DNA of 64,000 nt from DATMER01 sp034667225. Its GTDB lineage: Bacteria > Acidobacteriota > Thermoanaerobaculia > Multivoradales > UBA5704. The stretch's first letter is position 1. Each line of letters begins with the position of its first letter. The notes under the pieces were generated by a model. The model saw only the letters and a list, made by a program, of their open reading frames with translations. It searched no databases and was not told the origin of the DNA. This document shows positions 1 to 50,421 of this stretch, in pieces. The stretch lies in assembly GCA_034667225.1 (NCBI GenBank), contig JAXDKG010000040.1, positions 124,001-188,000 on the forward strand. Direction: 5' to 3'. The translations under genes were made by a program, and so were the position numbers.

Positions 1-267
1 GAAGATGGGAGCGTTCCAGAGCCCGAGAAAGCCGTGCGGCACGCGGTCCGCGTCCCACCACAAGGTCCACAGATTGAACAGCGGAACGGTGGCCTCGTGC
101 TCGGTCCCCAGCGGCAGAGCGCTGGCGATGGAAGGCAGGAGGGGCCAGGTGGCCACGATCGCCGCCAGCAGGCAGAGGACGAACGGGACCGGCATGGGCC
201 GCAGGCGGCGCAGCAGGGGATGGAGGGTCATAGAGAGGGGGGTCCAGGTGCGTCGGAGGGGCCTCAT
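1..267 (-). CDS. Integral membrane protein, N-terminal fragment (possible GT-C-like)
   Basis: This is the first 89 codons of a minus-strand gene whose 3' part lies beyond the window. The ATG at 267 is chosen because GGAG lies about 8 nt upstream; an in-frame ATG at 231 has no ribosome binding site. The product starts with a basic segment (RPLRRTW, then LRRLRP), followed by one hydrophobic helix (PFVLCLLAAIVATWPLLPSI) and a loop rich in Trp (FNLWTLWWDADR). A basic start, one long TM helix with TWPLL and a following Asp/Trp-rich loop resemble polytopic GT-C-like glycosyltransferases or related uncharacterised membrane proteins, but the fragment is too short to decide. It starts 38 nt after the upstream minus-strand metalloprotease-like gene and may be co-transcribed with it. 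Confidence 0.6.
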   Translation of the reverse strand, partial: MRPLRRTWTPLSMTLHPLLRRLRPMPVPFVLCLLAAIVATWPLLPSIASALPLGTEHEATVPLFNLWTLWWDADRVPHGFLGLWNAPIF

Positions 268-305
268 TGCCACTCCGACGCACGCTGGATTCGGGCGAAA
301 GACTA

Positions 306-1337
306 CTACTGCTCTTCGGGTCCGGCGAGGGCCCGCGTCACGTCAGCCATCACGTCCTGCAGGCTGGCGCCCTTGAGCCCTGCGGCGAAGCCGTCCTTGG
401 CCGCAGGAGTCAATCCCTTCTTGGTCACTTCATAGCGGCCTTCCGGGGAGAGAACCAGATAGGTGCCGTCCTCGCGCGGGGTCAGGAACAGCAGGTAGGA
501 GTGGCCCATCTTGTAGCTCGGGTCCTCGTCGAAGCGGTTCTCCTCGTTGCCGTTCTGGAAGAGGACGAAGGACTCGCCGGCCTTGAGATCGCCCTTGCGG
601 CTGCTCTTGACTTCGAAGGACACCCGCTGCGTGGAGATGCGCTGGACGCCGCTGCCGTCCGGGTAACGGGTCTCGATGGCGTCGCCCTCGGCCACGCCGA
701 TCACCTTCGCGACCACGACCTCGCTGGACTGGCGCGTGGCCTGCCGGATGCTGCGGGGGTGGTGGTACCAGAAAGCGTGGAAGCGGGGCGTGTCCACCTC
801 GCCCTCGTGGTCCTCGTGCTCCGCCGGGTCGGTGGTCAGCCGGTTGCCGTACATCGAGCCGATTTCGTTGACGTTCCCCTGGACGATCTGGTAGTGGGTG
901 CCGATGTCGTACCAGTAGCCGCCACCCATGCAGCCGCCGTCATTGGAGTGATCGAGGCCGAAGGTGTGGCCGATCTCCTGGCAGTGGACGCCGCGGGCGG
1001 CGTTCGTGGTCCACGAGTAGTAGGTGTTCAGCTGCGCGGTCGCCCTGAGGATGGTGCAACCACTGTAGTTGGTGATGCTGGCGAGACCGCCCCAGCCGGT
1101 GTTGCCGGAGTTGGCGTTGAAGACATAGGTCTCCTCGCCCGAGCTGACCGAAGAGAGATTGAGGATGGTCAGGTTGTTCCAATCGCTGACCGCCGCGCTC
1201 GCGCTGCTGGTGGTATTGCGGATCCGCACATTGCGGTCCGCCTGAATCCAGCAACCCCACCGTTTCGCCTCGGCGGCATGACCCGCAAGCCCGCCGATGA
1301 GCAAAAACCCAGCAATTAGAACCGATTTCCTGTTCAT
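306..1337 (-). CDS. Secreted metzincin-like protein with Gln in place of the first zinc His
   Basis: A 343-aa protein with a typical signal peptide (MNRKSVLIAGFLLIGGLAGHAAEA, cleavage around residue 24). Residues 119-130 read CQEIGHTFGLDH. This matches the metzincin zinc signature HExxHxxGxxH except that the first His is Gln (Q120); E121, H124, G127 and H130 are kept. A Cys pair (C119 and the later GGCMGGG) may form a disulfide near the site. The C-terminal half (about 185-343) looks like a separate beta-rich domain, with no further motif recognised. GGAGG lies about 9 nt before the ATG. The family is secreted and would act in the periplasm or outside the cell; substrate unknown. Whether it is an active peptidase depends on how the altered ligand set works. 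Confidence 0.75.
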   Translation of the reverse strand: MNRKSVLIAGFLLIGGLAGHAAEAKRWGCWIQADRNVRIRNTTSSASAAVSDWNNLTILNLSSVSSGEETYVFNANSGNTGWGGLASITNYSGCTILRATAQLNTYYSWTTNAARGVHCQEIGHTFGLDHSNDGGCMGGGYWYDIGTHYQIVQGNVNEIGSMYGNRLTTDPAEHEDHEGEVDTPRFHAFWYHHPRSIRQATRQSSEVVVAKVIGVAEGDAIETRYPDGSGVQRISTQRVSFEVKSSRKGDLKAGESFVLFQNGNEENRFDEDPSYKMGHSYLLFLTPREDGTYLVLSPEGRYEVTKKGLTPAAKDGFAAGLKGASLQDVMADVTRALAGPEEQ

Positions 1338-1726
1338 GTTCGTTGCCTCCGTGTTGACGTATCCACGTCAAAAAAGGTTGACATACGCACCCCATTCTGC
1401 GGCAGGGGCACTGCTGCACACACCGGTTCCACTACGCCGTGCGGCGGCGGAACCGCAAACACCTGCTGAAAGACGACTTAACTGGCCTTCAGAGATTCTT
1501 GACCGACTTCCCGAGGCTCCGAGTTTTGCCCTCGGCAGCCCGTTTGTTTCCTGCTACTAGTGTTGGTGCACCGGCGCGGAAAAACGGGACATGATCATGT
1601 CTTCCGCTTGCGGGCAGCTCGTGGACGAGGTGGGTGGCCGGATGGCGGCTTCTCGCCAGCGTCGCTCCCGTGTAATATGGATGTCTACCTGTCGAGGTTA
1701 CAGCGCTGCTGCGCGGGGAGAGTCTG
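1338..1726. other. Divergent intergenic region with candidate plus-strand -10 box
   Basis: About 390 bp between the divergent metalloprotease-like gene and the barrel-protein gene. No convincing coding sequence is present. It holds the inverted repeat at 1354-1371 and, upstream of the plus-strand gene, a TAATAT hexamer at 1673-1678 with a poor -35 match (TTCTCG, 1650-1655). Nothing else is recognised. Confidence 0.4.
1354..1371. promoter_or_regulatory. Inverted repeat TTGACGT-N4-ACGTCAA in the leader of the metalloprotease-like gene
   Basis: Perfect 7-bp arms (1354-1360 and 1365-1371) separated by ATCC, ending 17 nt upstream of the minus-strand start codon at 1337. The symmetry and position fit an operator or a leader hairpin for that gene. 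No cognate regulator is visible in the window. Confidence 0.4.
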
Positions 1727-2353
1727 TTGTTGGTAAGGTCGATTCTGGTCCGCGGAATCTTGCTGGTTGCGGGAGTCGCTTTCGGATGCATCTCGGCGCC
1801 GGCCTCGGCCCAGTTCTACTTCGGCGTCTCCGCCGGCATGTACCAGCCCGAGGATGAAGGCAAGAGCGGCACCGAGATCTTCGACGTGCGCGGCGGCTAC
1901 CGTGTCCGGCCCAGGGCCGGGTTCGAGTGGAGCTTCAGCCGGGTGACACTCGACGAGGCGGTCGATCCGGCGATCCTGCCGTTCGACTTCGACGAGTTCA
2001 ACGTCAGCGCGGATGTGACCAACCTCGATCTGTCCGTGCAATGGTTCCCGCGCGGCGGCAATTTCGTGGTCTTCGGCGGCCCCGGCATCGCCATGCTCGA
2101 CTCGAGGATCAACGTGGTCTTCATCGGCGTGCCGTTCACGGATACCGACATCACGAACATTTTCACCGCCCATGCCGGCGCCGGGTACGCGTGGCAGCTC
2201 GGCAACGGCTTCTTCCTCCTGCCCGAGGTCCGGGCGCGCCGCTACTTCGGCGCCGAGGTGAAGGCGCCGAGCGCGGTGGAAGGCTTCCGTTTTTCTTACC
2301 AGGCCACCGACATCGAGGCGGGCCTGACTGTTGGATGGCGTTTTGGCTCCTGA
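1727..2353 (+). CDS. Small outer-membrane beta-barrel protein
   Basis: A 208-aa protein with an N-terminal signal peptide (MLVRSILVRGILLVAGVAFG, then SAPASAQ as a likely cleavage region). The mature part alternates aromatic and polar residues in amphipathic strands and ends in Trp-Arg-Phe-Gly-Ser, close to the terminal-aromatic signature of outer-membrane barrels. Its size fits eight-stranded OmpW/OmpA-like barrels, although no specific family motif stands out. The start is a TTG (1727) preceded by GGGGAG at 1715-1720; a second TTG follows directly, so the exact start is uncertain by one codon. It ends 10 nt before the cytochrome gene, so the two are probably co-transcribed. Confidence 0.7.
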   Translation: MLVRSILVRGILLVAGVAFGCISAPASAQFYFGVSAGMYQPEDEGKSGTEIFDVRGGYRVRPRAGFEWSFSRVTLDEAVDPAILPFDFDEFNVSADVTNLDLSVQWFPRGGNFVVFGGPGIAMLDSRINVVFIGVPFTDTDITNIFTAHAGAGYAWQLGNGFFLLPEVRARRYFGAEVKAPSAVEGFRFSYQATDIEAGLTVGWRFGS

Positions 2354-2363
2354 GAGGAAAACC

Positions 2364-4385
2364 ATGCGAACGAGACACAAACTACTCCTGGGTGCGCTGG
2401 GGACTTCATTGGCTCTGGGGCTGCCGTCAGCTCTGTTCTTTCAAGGCGAGCCCGAGCCCGGCCAAAGGTCGGGCGTGGCGAACGCCTCCGCGGTGAGCTC
2501 CGCCTTCCATGCCTGGTCGGCGGACCACGCGGCGCGCGGCGGAGACCGCGACGTCGCTTTTTCGCTCGGCATGTCGAAGGGCTTTTCCACGGAGGAGACT
2601 CAGGCGCGCGGGATCGTGCGTCTCGACCTGCTCGGCGGCAACGCCCGGGTGGACCTGAGCGGTCTCGAGCCCGGCTCCGCGTGGGACGTCTGGCTGGTGG
2701 ACAACACGGCCGGCGGCAGCGCCATGCCGGATGCGGGCGACAGGACGCACCGGCTGGGCCGGGTGACCGCGGCGGTCGGCGACGGGGGCGTTTCCCGCCT
2801 GGCGGTCCGGCTCGACCCCGCGTTCTTCGACCGCTTCGAAGTTGACGTCATGGCCGTGTCGCGGGCCGGCAGGGGACCGGAGGAGGGCGTGCTCTTCGGG
2901 TCTCCCGATCTCTTCCAGAGGCTCTACTCCCAGGGACGGCACAAGCCCGCGCTCCTGCCTGGCTCGCCCTCTCATGCGATGGCCAGCCTCGCCTCGTTCC
3001 TCGGACCCGCGCCCGCCTACGCGTCGCCGTTCGACTCGCTCGATCCGCTGGTCGCGCTGGGCGCGGACGTCTTCCAGAACGAGAAGTTCAACGGCAACGG
3101 CCGGACCTGCGGCACCTGCCACCCGGCGCGCAACAACTTCACGATCGATCCCAAGTTCATTGCGACGCTGCCGGCGAACGATCCGCTCTTTGTCTTCGAG
3201 ACCAATCCGGCCCTGGCGCAGAACCTCGAGAATGAAACGTCGCTACGCCAGTTCGGACTGGTGCTGGAGAACCCGGACGGGTTCGCAGACCTGAGAAGCA
3301 AGTTCGTGCTGCGGGCGGTACCGCACACCCTCGGCCTGCTCTTCTCGCGGCAGCCGCAGCCCGGCTCGGCGCAGGAGCCCATCCCGCCCGTCGAACGGCT
3401 CGGCTGGGGCGGCGACGGCGCGCCCGGCAGCGGCTCGCTGCGCGAGTTCGCGCTGGGCGCCATTACCCAGCACATGACGCGCAGGCTCGACCGCAGCCCG
3501 GGCAACGACTTCCGGGTGCCGACCGACGAGGAGCTCGACGCCATGGCCGCGTTCCAGCTCGCCCTCGGCCGGCAGGAGGATCCCGACCTCCCGTCCCTGC
3601 GCTTCCGGTCGCCCGTGGTCACCCGCGGCCAGGAGATCTACCTGACGGGCGATACGGTCAAGAACACCGTGGCCGCCGGCAAGTGCAACCGCTGCCATTT
3701 CAACGGCGGCGCGAACGTGTCGGTGGGCAACCAGAACCGCAACTTCGACGTCGGCATCGAGAAGCTCCCCGACCACCCCTTCGCCCTGGTCCAGCCCGGC
3801 GCCATGCCGGTCGACGGCGGCTTCGGCACCGACGCCCGTTTCGACGCCAAGGGCGCGCCCATCGGCTTCGGCAACGGCCGGTTCAACAGTGTGGCGGTGA
3901 TCGAGGCCGCGGACACCGCGCCACTCTTCCACAACAACGCGGTTTCCACGATCGAGGAGGCCGTCGACTTCTACAACAGCACGGCCTTCAACAACTCGCC
4001 GGCCGGCGTCGGTCTCCGGGGGCAGGACACCGGCGGCATCGGCATCCATCTCGAGACCACCCAGGTGGAGGCGGTGGCCGCGCTGCTGCGCGTCCTCAAC
4101 GCGCTGGAGAACATCCGCTCGTCGTCGGAGCTCGACCAGGCGGCCATCGACAAGGATGTCCAGCAGGCGCGGATGCTGGTCGACATCGCCTCGTTCGATA
4201 CGGAGGATGCCTTCCAGGTCCTCGAGGAGAGGAGCCTGCATCTCGCCGCCGTGCGCAAGCTCAAGGAGGCGTTCGTGCTCGAGCGGCAGGCCTGCAGCAC
4301 GAAAAACAGCTCGAAACGCAACGACCTGATGCGGCGCGTCCTCAGCCTCAAGGCGCAGGCGCGCAACGAGATGCTCGCGCCGTAG
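2364..4385 (+). CDS. Secreted di-heme cytochrome c, peroxidase-like
   Basis: A 673-aa protein. The ATG at 2364 is chosen because AGAGG precedes it and a signal peptide follows (MRTRHKLLLGALGTSLALG); an in-frame upstream ATG at 2331 would overlap the preceding gene and hide the signal. Residues about 50-190 form a beta-rich domain of unknown role. After about residue 220 the protein resembles cytochrome c peroxidase/MauG-type di-heme proteins, with CGTCH at 249-253 and CNRCH at 441-445 as two covalent heme sites. It would work in the periplasm in electron transfer or peroxide or organic oxidation; the substrate cannot be read. It follows the barrel protein by 10 nt and converges on the next gene with only 7 nt between stop codons. 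Confidence 0.8.
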   Translation: MRTRHKLLLGALGTSLALGLPSALFFQGEPEPGQRSGVANASAVSSAFHAWSADHAARGGDRDVAFSLGMSKGFSTEETQARGIVRLDLLGGNARVDLSGLEPGSAWDVWLVDNTAGGSAMPDAGDRTHRLGRVTAAVGDGGVSRLAVRLDPAFFDRFEVDVMAVSRAGRGPEEGVLFGSPDLFQRLYSQGRHKPALLPGSPSHAMASLASFLGPAPAYASPFDSLDPLVALGADVFQNEKFNGNGRTCGTCHPARNNFTIDPKFIATLPANDPLFVFETNPALAQNLENETSLRQFGLVLENPDGFADLRSKFVLRAVPHTLGLLFSRQPQPGSAQEPIPPVERLGWGGDGAPGSGSLREFALGAITQHMTRRLDRSPGNDFRVPTDEELDAMAAFQLALGRQEDPDLPSLRFRSPVVTRGQEIYLTGDTVKNTVAAGKCNRCHFNGGANVSVGNQNRNFDVGIEKLPDHPFALVQPGAMPVDGGFGTDARFDAKGAPIGFGNGRFNSVAVIEAADTAPLFHNNAVSTIEEAVDFYNSTAFNNSPAGVGLRGQDTGGIGIHLETTQVEAVAALLRVLNALENIRSSSELDQAAIDKDVQQARMLVDIASFDTEDAFQVLEERSLHLAAVRKLKEAFVLERQACSTKNSSKRNDLMRRVLSLKAQARNEMLAP

Positions 4386-4392
4386 CGGGCTT

Positions 4393-5280
4393 TCAGTCGG
4401 CGGACGCTGACTGCGGGTATTGCGGGCGTTGCGCCTCGCACCACTGGCGGAACGTAGTGGTGGGCCGGCCAAGCGACAGGTCGGCCTTGCTCGGGTCTCC
4501 CGGCTCGCCGTACTTTTCATACATCCTGCCGATTTTCAACGCGTACTGGCGGTTCTTATGCCGGATCAGGTACATGTAGATCGTCGATAGCCACATGGGG
4601 AAGGGGGTGATCTTGGTGCCGGGCCGCACGATCGCGATGAAGTCCTTGGTAGCCCGGTCGGCGGGGATCGCCTCGGGCCCGTAGACCTCGAACCGCTTGT
4701 TCGGCGCCTCGGGCAGTTGAAAGGCTTTCGAGACCATCATGGCGTAATCGGCCGCGGCAAGATAGTGGTAGGGCTGCTTGACCCAGGAGACGCGGATGCT
4801 GTCCCCCTGTTCCAGGTGATGGAGGTTCTCCATGAAAAAGGTGCAGGCGAAGATGGCGTAAGGAATGCCGCTCTCCCGGACCACCTTCTCGGCATCGATC
4901 TTGGCCTTGAGGTGGGGCAGGTAGGAGTGCTCTTCCCGGGCGTGGATGTTCGAGAGGTAGGTGAGACGCTCGACCCCCGCTTTCTTGGCGAGCCGGACCA
5001 CGTTGGCCGTGCCGCGGTGCTCGATGCGGTCATGGCTCTTGTCCTTCCACCATCCGCGCAAGTTGACATGAACGCCGTAGCAGCCCTCGAGCGCCTTGCG
5101 CAGCGACTCGTCGTCTTCGACATTGCCTTCGAAAATCGTGAACTTCTCGCCAAAGAACTTGACCGCTTTTTCACGCTTGCGAGTGAAGATCCGGACGTCG
5201 AATCCATCCTTGGCCAATTGCGATACAACCGCTTTTCCGTAATTGCCCGTGGCGCCCACGACGAGAATGCTCTTGGACAT
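4393..5280 (-). CDS. NmrA-like atypical SDR, NAD(P)-binding protein
   Basis: A 295-aa protein starting at the ATG at 5280, which has AGGGAG just upstream; the frame stays open a further 25 codons but the extra residues are unlike the family. The N-terminus (SKSILVVGATGNYGKAVV) is a Rossmann strand with the GATGNYG dinucleotide loop at residues 9-15. The next strand ends in FTRKRE, whose basic residues favour NADP(H). The fold and lack of a YxxxK pair fit the NmrA/NAD(P)H-binding atypical SDR group, which includes redox sensors and isoflavone-reductase-like enzymes. It is cytoplasmic. It diverges from the biosynthetic operon across a 162-bp AT-rich gap that holds a palindrome, so the two may share control. 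A tailoring role cannot be shown. Confidence 0.8.
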   Translation of the reverse strand: MSKSILVVGATGNYGKAVVSQLAKDGFDVRIFTRKREKAVKFFGEKFTIFEGNVEDDESLRKALEGCYGVHVNLRGWWKDKSHDRIEHRGTANVVRLAKKAGVERLTYLSNIHAREEHSYLPHLKAKIDAEKVVRESGIPYAIFACTFFMENLHHLEQGDSIRVSWVKQPYHYLAAADYAMMVSKAFQLPEAPNKRFEVYGPEAIPADRATKDFIAIVRPGTKITPFPMWLSTIYMYLIRHKNRQYALKIGRMYEKYGEPGDPSKADLSLGRPTTTFRQWCEAQRPQYPQSASAD

Positions 5281-5442
5281 TGGTTCTCCCTCGGAATTTG
5301 TTGATACTAGCAGCGTCTCAGTCCAACCGACATGGACTGATATATATGCTACCATTTGTCTTGAAATTAATGATCATGAAGCGCAGATATACAAACGTAA
5401 TTTATCCTTGATTCAAAGGAATTGACAAGATTGGGGAGGCCG
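5281..5442. promoter_or_regulatory. AT-rich divergent promoter region for the NmrA-like gene and the NRPS operon
   Basis: These 162 bp are strikingly AT-rich compared with the roughly 70% GC genes on either side, as expected for a divergent promoter. On the plus strand TTGAAA (5361-5366) and AT-rich hexamers around 5385-5393 could form a weak core promoter. GGGGAGG at 5434-5440 is the ribosome binding site for the ATG at 5443. As all six downstream genes overlap, this is the only obvious promoter region for the 54-kb operon. Confidence 0.45.
5318..5340. promoter_or_regulatory. Perfect inverted repeat TCAGTCCA-N7-TGGACTGA, candidate operator
   Basis: Two perfect 8-bp arms (5318-5325 and 5333-5340) with a 7-bp spacer lie inside the divergent promoter region, 38 bp upstream of the NmrA-like start and about 100 bp upstream of the operon's first gene. 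The 23-bp dyad is of the size bound by dimeric helix-turn-helix repressors. No regulator gene is in the window. Confidence 0.5.
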
Positions 5443-7670
5443 ATGAAGGGTCCCAGGTGCTCGGAAAGAGCGCCCGCAGTGTTGCTCGGTATTGTACTCG
5501 CCGCAGGCCTGTTCGCAGCGCAGGCGGCAGTGGCGCAGCATGACATGGCGTTTTCGACCGTGGAAGCCCTCGCGATCTCCGCGCCCTTGCAGGTGGACGG
5601 GCGGCTCGACGAGGAGGCGTGGTCGCAGGCCCAGGTGGCGAGCGGTTTCACCCAGCGGGAGAAGCCGGACGCGCCCGCCAGCGAGCCCACGGAGTTCATG
5701 GTGGTCCACACGCCCACGATGCTCTACATCGGATTTCGCTGCTTCGACTCGGAGCCCGATCAGATCGTCGCCAGAGAATTGGAGCGCGATGGCCGGCTGT
5801 TCCGCGACGACTCGGTGATCGTGGTGCTCGACACCTTTCACGATCACCGCAACTCCTACTTCCTCGAGGTCAACCCCGCCGGCGCGATCCTGGACGCCCT
5901 GTCCTCGGAGGAGGGGCGCGGCCTGAACACCGACTGGGACGGGGTCTGGACTGCCGCGGCGCGCATCACTGCGGAGGGCTGGACGGCGGAGATGGCGATC
6001 CCCTTCTCCTCGCTGCGCTTCGACTCCGGCACCGACACCTGGGGCTTCAACGTCCGCCGGCTGGTGGCGCGCAAGGCGGAGCAGTCCTACTGGGTGCAGG
6101 TGGGCCGCGACGCCAGCCTCGTGCGCATGTCGCGCGCCGGCCACCTGACCGGCTTGAACGGCCTGGAGTCCGGCCTGAACCTGCAGCTCAAGCCCTTCGC
6201 GGTGAGCTCGCGCACGGAGTTCGACGTGACCGGCCTGGACGACGGCAGGTCCGACCTCGGGCTGGATCTCAAATGGGGTATCACCCGCGGCCTGGCGCTC
6301 GACCTGACCTACAACACCGATTTCGCCGAGGCCGAGGCGGACGATCAGCAGGTGAACCTGACGCGCTTCTCGCTGTTCCTCGACGAGAAGCGCGAGTTCT
6401 TTCTCGAGAACGCCGGGATCTTCGATTTCACACCGCCGAGCCAGATCGGCGGCACGCCGCTGGAGCTCTTCTTCTCGCGGCGCATCGGCATCGCTGAAAG
6501 CGGCGTGCCGGTGCCGATCCGGTGGGGCACCCGGCTCACCGGCCGCGTCGGCGACTGGAGCATCGGCCTGCTCGATGCGTCGACGGAGGACCTGGATCAG
6601 GCGGCGACCGGCGTCCTGGGCGGCGTCCCGGAGGAAAACTGGGGAGTCGTACGCGTGAAGCGCAACGTCGGCGAGCGCTCCGCGGTGGGGATGATCTTCA
6701 CCAACCGCGACTCGGGGGAGATCGGCACGAACCAGGTCTACGGCCTCGACGCCAACCTGAACCCGCTGCCGAAGCTCAACGTCAACACGTTCTTTGCCGC
6801 CAGCCGCAGCTCCAACCCCTTTGTCGACGAGATCGGCGTCGTGGACGACAAGTCCGACGAGGCGGGCGGCGCCTCGATGGTGTGGACCGGGCAGTACTGG
6901 CTCTGGGGAATGGAAGCGATGGAGATCGGCGACAGCTTCGATCCGCAGGTCGGCTTCCTGCTTCGCAACGGCATCCGCCGCTACGCGCCGACCGTGTCCT
7001 ACAAGCCGCGGCCGAAGGTGGGCAACGTCCGCAGCCTCCTGCTCGACGCGCAGGCCGAGATCATCACCGATCTGGACGACCAGCTGGAGACGTTTTCGAC
7101 CCGGCTCGACTTCTTCGGCTTCATTCTCGACACGGAGGACCAGTTCCAGACATTCGTCGACATCAACCGCGAGCGGCTCGTGGAGCCATTCGCGATCCGG
7201 GCCGGGATCGTGATCCCTCCCGGCGAGTACGATTTCAACGACTACGGCATCACTTATACGACCAACGCCTACCGGCGGATCGTCGTCGCCGGGTCCGTGC
7301 TCACGGGGCAGTTCTACGACGGCGAGCGGTTCTCGAACGTGATCACGGTGGGTTTGCGCCCCAGCCGGTACTTCCGCGCCGAGACCAGGTGGACCCGCGA
7401 CGATGTCGACCTGCCCGCGGGCTCGTTCGTCGCCAACGTCTGGCGCCAGCGCCTGAGCGTGTCCCCCTCGCCGCGCATCGCCGCCAACGCGTTCATCCAG
7501 TACAACGACTCGGCGGACCTGATCTCGCTCAACCTGCGCCTCAACTGGATCTACAAGCCGGGCGCGGACATCTTCCTGGTCTACAACCAGAATTGGATCG
7601 CCCCCGGACTGAACGATCGCACCAGCCGGGAGCGCCAGGCCATTCTCAAATTCACCTACCTGCTGTCGTT

Positions 7671-7674
<4 letters not shown>
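5443..7674 (+). CDS. CBM9-like / DUF5916 outer-membrane barrel protein, first gene of the operon
   Basis: A 743-aa protein. The ATG at 5443 follows GGGGAGG and opens a signal peptide (LLGIVLAAGLFAAQAAVAQ); the TTG at 5422 has no usable ribosome binding site. Residues about 45-215 match the carbohydrate-binding family 9-like fold (VDGRLDEEAW near the start, DDSVIVVLDTFHDHRN, and FEVNPAG-like and EMAIPFSSLRF elements). The rest is a long beta-barrel-like DUF5916 region (DFAEAEADDQQVNLTRFSLF, EKREFFLENAGIF). Members are outer-membrane or surface proteins with no settled function. Its stop overlaps the NRPS start by 4 nt, so the two are translationally coupled, which suggests a role in export, self-protection or uptake of the product. 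The surface placement is inferred from the family. Confidence 0.85.
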
Positions 7675-49089
<41,415 letters not shown>

Positions 49090-49093
<4 letters not shown>

Positions 49094-50421
49094 CGGACAA
49101 TCGGGCACCGCGCGGAATGCGGGACTTCCTGGTGATCTGGACCGGGCAGGTCGTGTCGACCCTGGGCTCGGGCCTGTCCGGCTTCGCGCTGGGCATCTGG
49201 GTGTACCGGGAGACCGGATCGGCGACCGCCCTGTCGTTGATCACCCTTTTCGCCACCCTTCCGAACACCCTGCTGTCCCCGCTCGCCGGCGCCCTGATCG
49301 ACCGCTGGGGCCGGCGCTCGGTGCTGCTGATCAACAACTTCGGCTCCGGCGCCTGCACGTTGATCATGGCCGCGCTCTACTGGGCCGGCGTGCTGGAGAT
49401 GTGGCACGTCTACGTGCTGGTCTGCGCGAGCCGGTGCTTTGGCGTCTTCCAGCTCCCGGCCTTCGCGGCGACGACGCCGCTGCTCGTGCCCCGCAGCCAG
49501 CTCGTCCGCGCCAACGGCATGGCCCAGATCGGGCCGGCGGCGGGGCAGATCGCCTCTCCCATCCTCGCCGCGGCGCTGATGGGCGTGATCGGGGTCGGAG
49601 GCGTCATCTTCCTCGACTGCCTCTCGTTCCTGTTCGCCGCGGTGACGCTGCTCGTCACCCGGATCCCGCCGGTCTCCATCGTGAGCGGGGAGGGCCGGGG
49701 AACGCTCCTCTACGAGTCGTTCTACGGCTGGACCTACATCCGGAAGCGGCCGGGCCTGATGGGGCTGCTGCTGTTCTTCGCCTTCGCCAACTACTGCCTG
49801 TCGGTGGTGCAGATCCTGATCACGCCGCTGGTGCTCTCCTTCGGCACGGCCAAGACGCTGGGGGCGATCCTGACCACCGGCGCGGCCGGCGCCCTGCTCG
49901 GCGGGATCGCTCTCGGTATCTGGGGGGGCGGCGGCCGATCGCGACGCATCCCGATCATCCTGGGCTTCACCCTGATCCAGGGAGCGACGCTGCTGCTGGG
50001 CGGCCTGCGCCCCAACGCCCTGCTGGTCGCGTCGGCCCTGGCCATCGCGCTGTTCGCCTTTCCGATCATCCGCGGCTCGAGCGAGGCGATCTGGCAGAGC
50101 AAGGTGCCCCAGGACCTCCAGGGCCGCGTGTTCTCCATCCGGCGCATGATCGCCGGCGTCGCGTTCCCCCTCGCCGGCGCCTCGGCCGGGCCGCTCGCCG
50201 ACCATATCTTCAGGCCGCTCCTGATGCCCGGCGGAGCGCTGGCGGACAGCGTCGGGCGCGTCATCGGAGTCGGGCCGGGGCGCGGCGAAGGCCTGATGTT
50301 CATGATGTTCGGCGTGCTCACACTGCTCTCGGTAGCCGTGGTCTACGTCTACCGGCCCGTGCGCAACGTGGAGACCGAGCTGCCCGACGTGCTGGGCGAA
50401 ACGGGGGAGGCCGCGGCATGA
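49090..50421 (+). CDS. MFS exporter (MFS_3/effector-efflux type)
   Basis: A 443-aa integral inner-membrane protein with about 11-12 hydrophobic segments. The first reads FLVIWTGQVVSTLGSGLSGF, and the loop DRWGRRSVLL after the second helix is the MFS motif between TM2 and TM3. The overall pattern fits the MFS_3 (transmembrane secretion effector, EntS-like) group that exports siderophores and peptides by proton antiport. The start ATG overlaps the NRPS-PKS stop (ATGA), and its own stop overlaps the next synthetase start in the same way. Its place inside the operon makes it the likely exporter of, and a self-resistance route for, the lipopeptide; that role is inferred from context. Confidence 0.9.

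Noticed and set aside
6522..7670. Upstream extension of the 9194-aa NRPS frame by 383 codons
   Set aside because: It lies entirely inside the DUF5916 coding sequence in another frame and is Arg/Pro-rich, as expected for a high-GC shadow. The FAAL start residues begin at the ATG at 7671.
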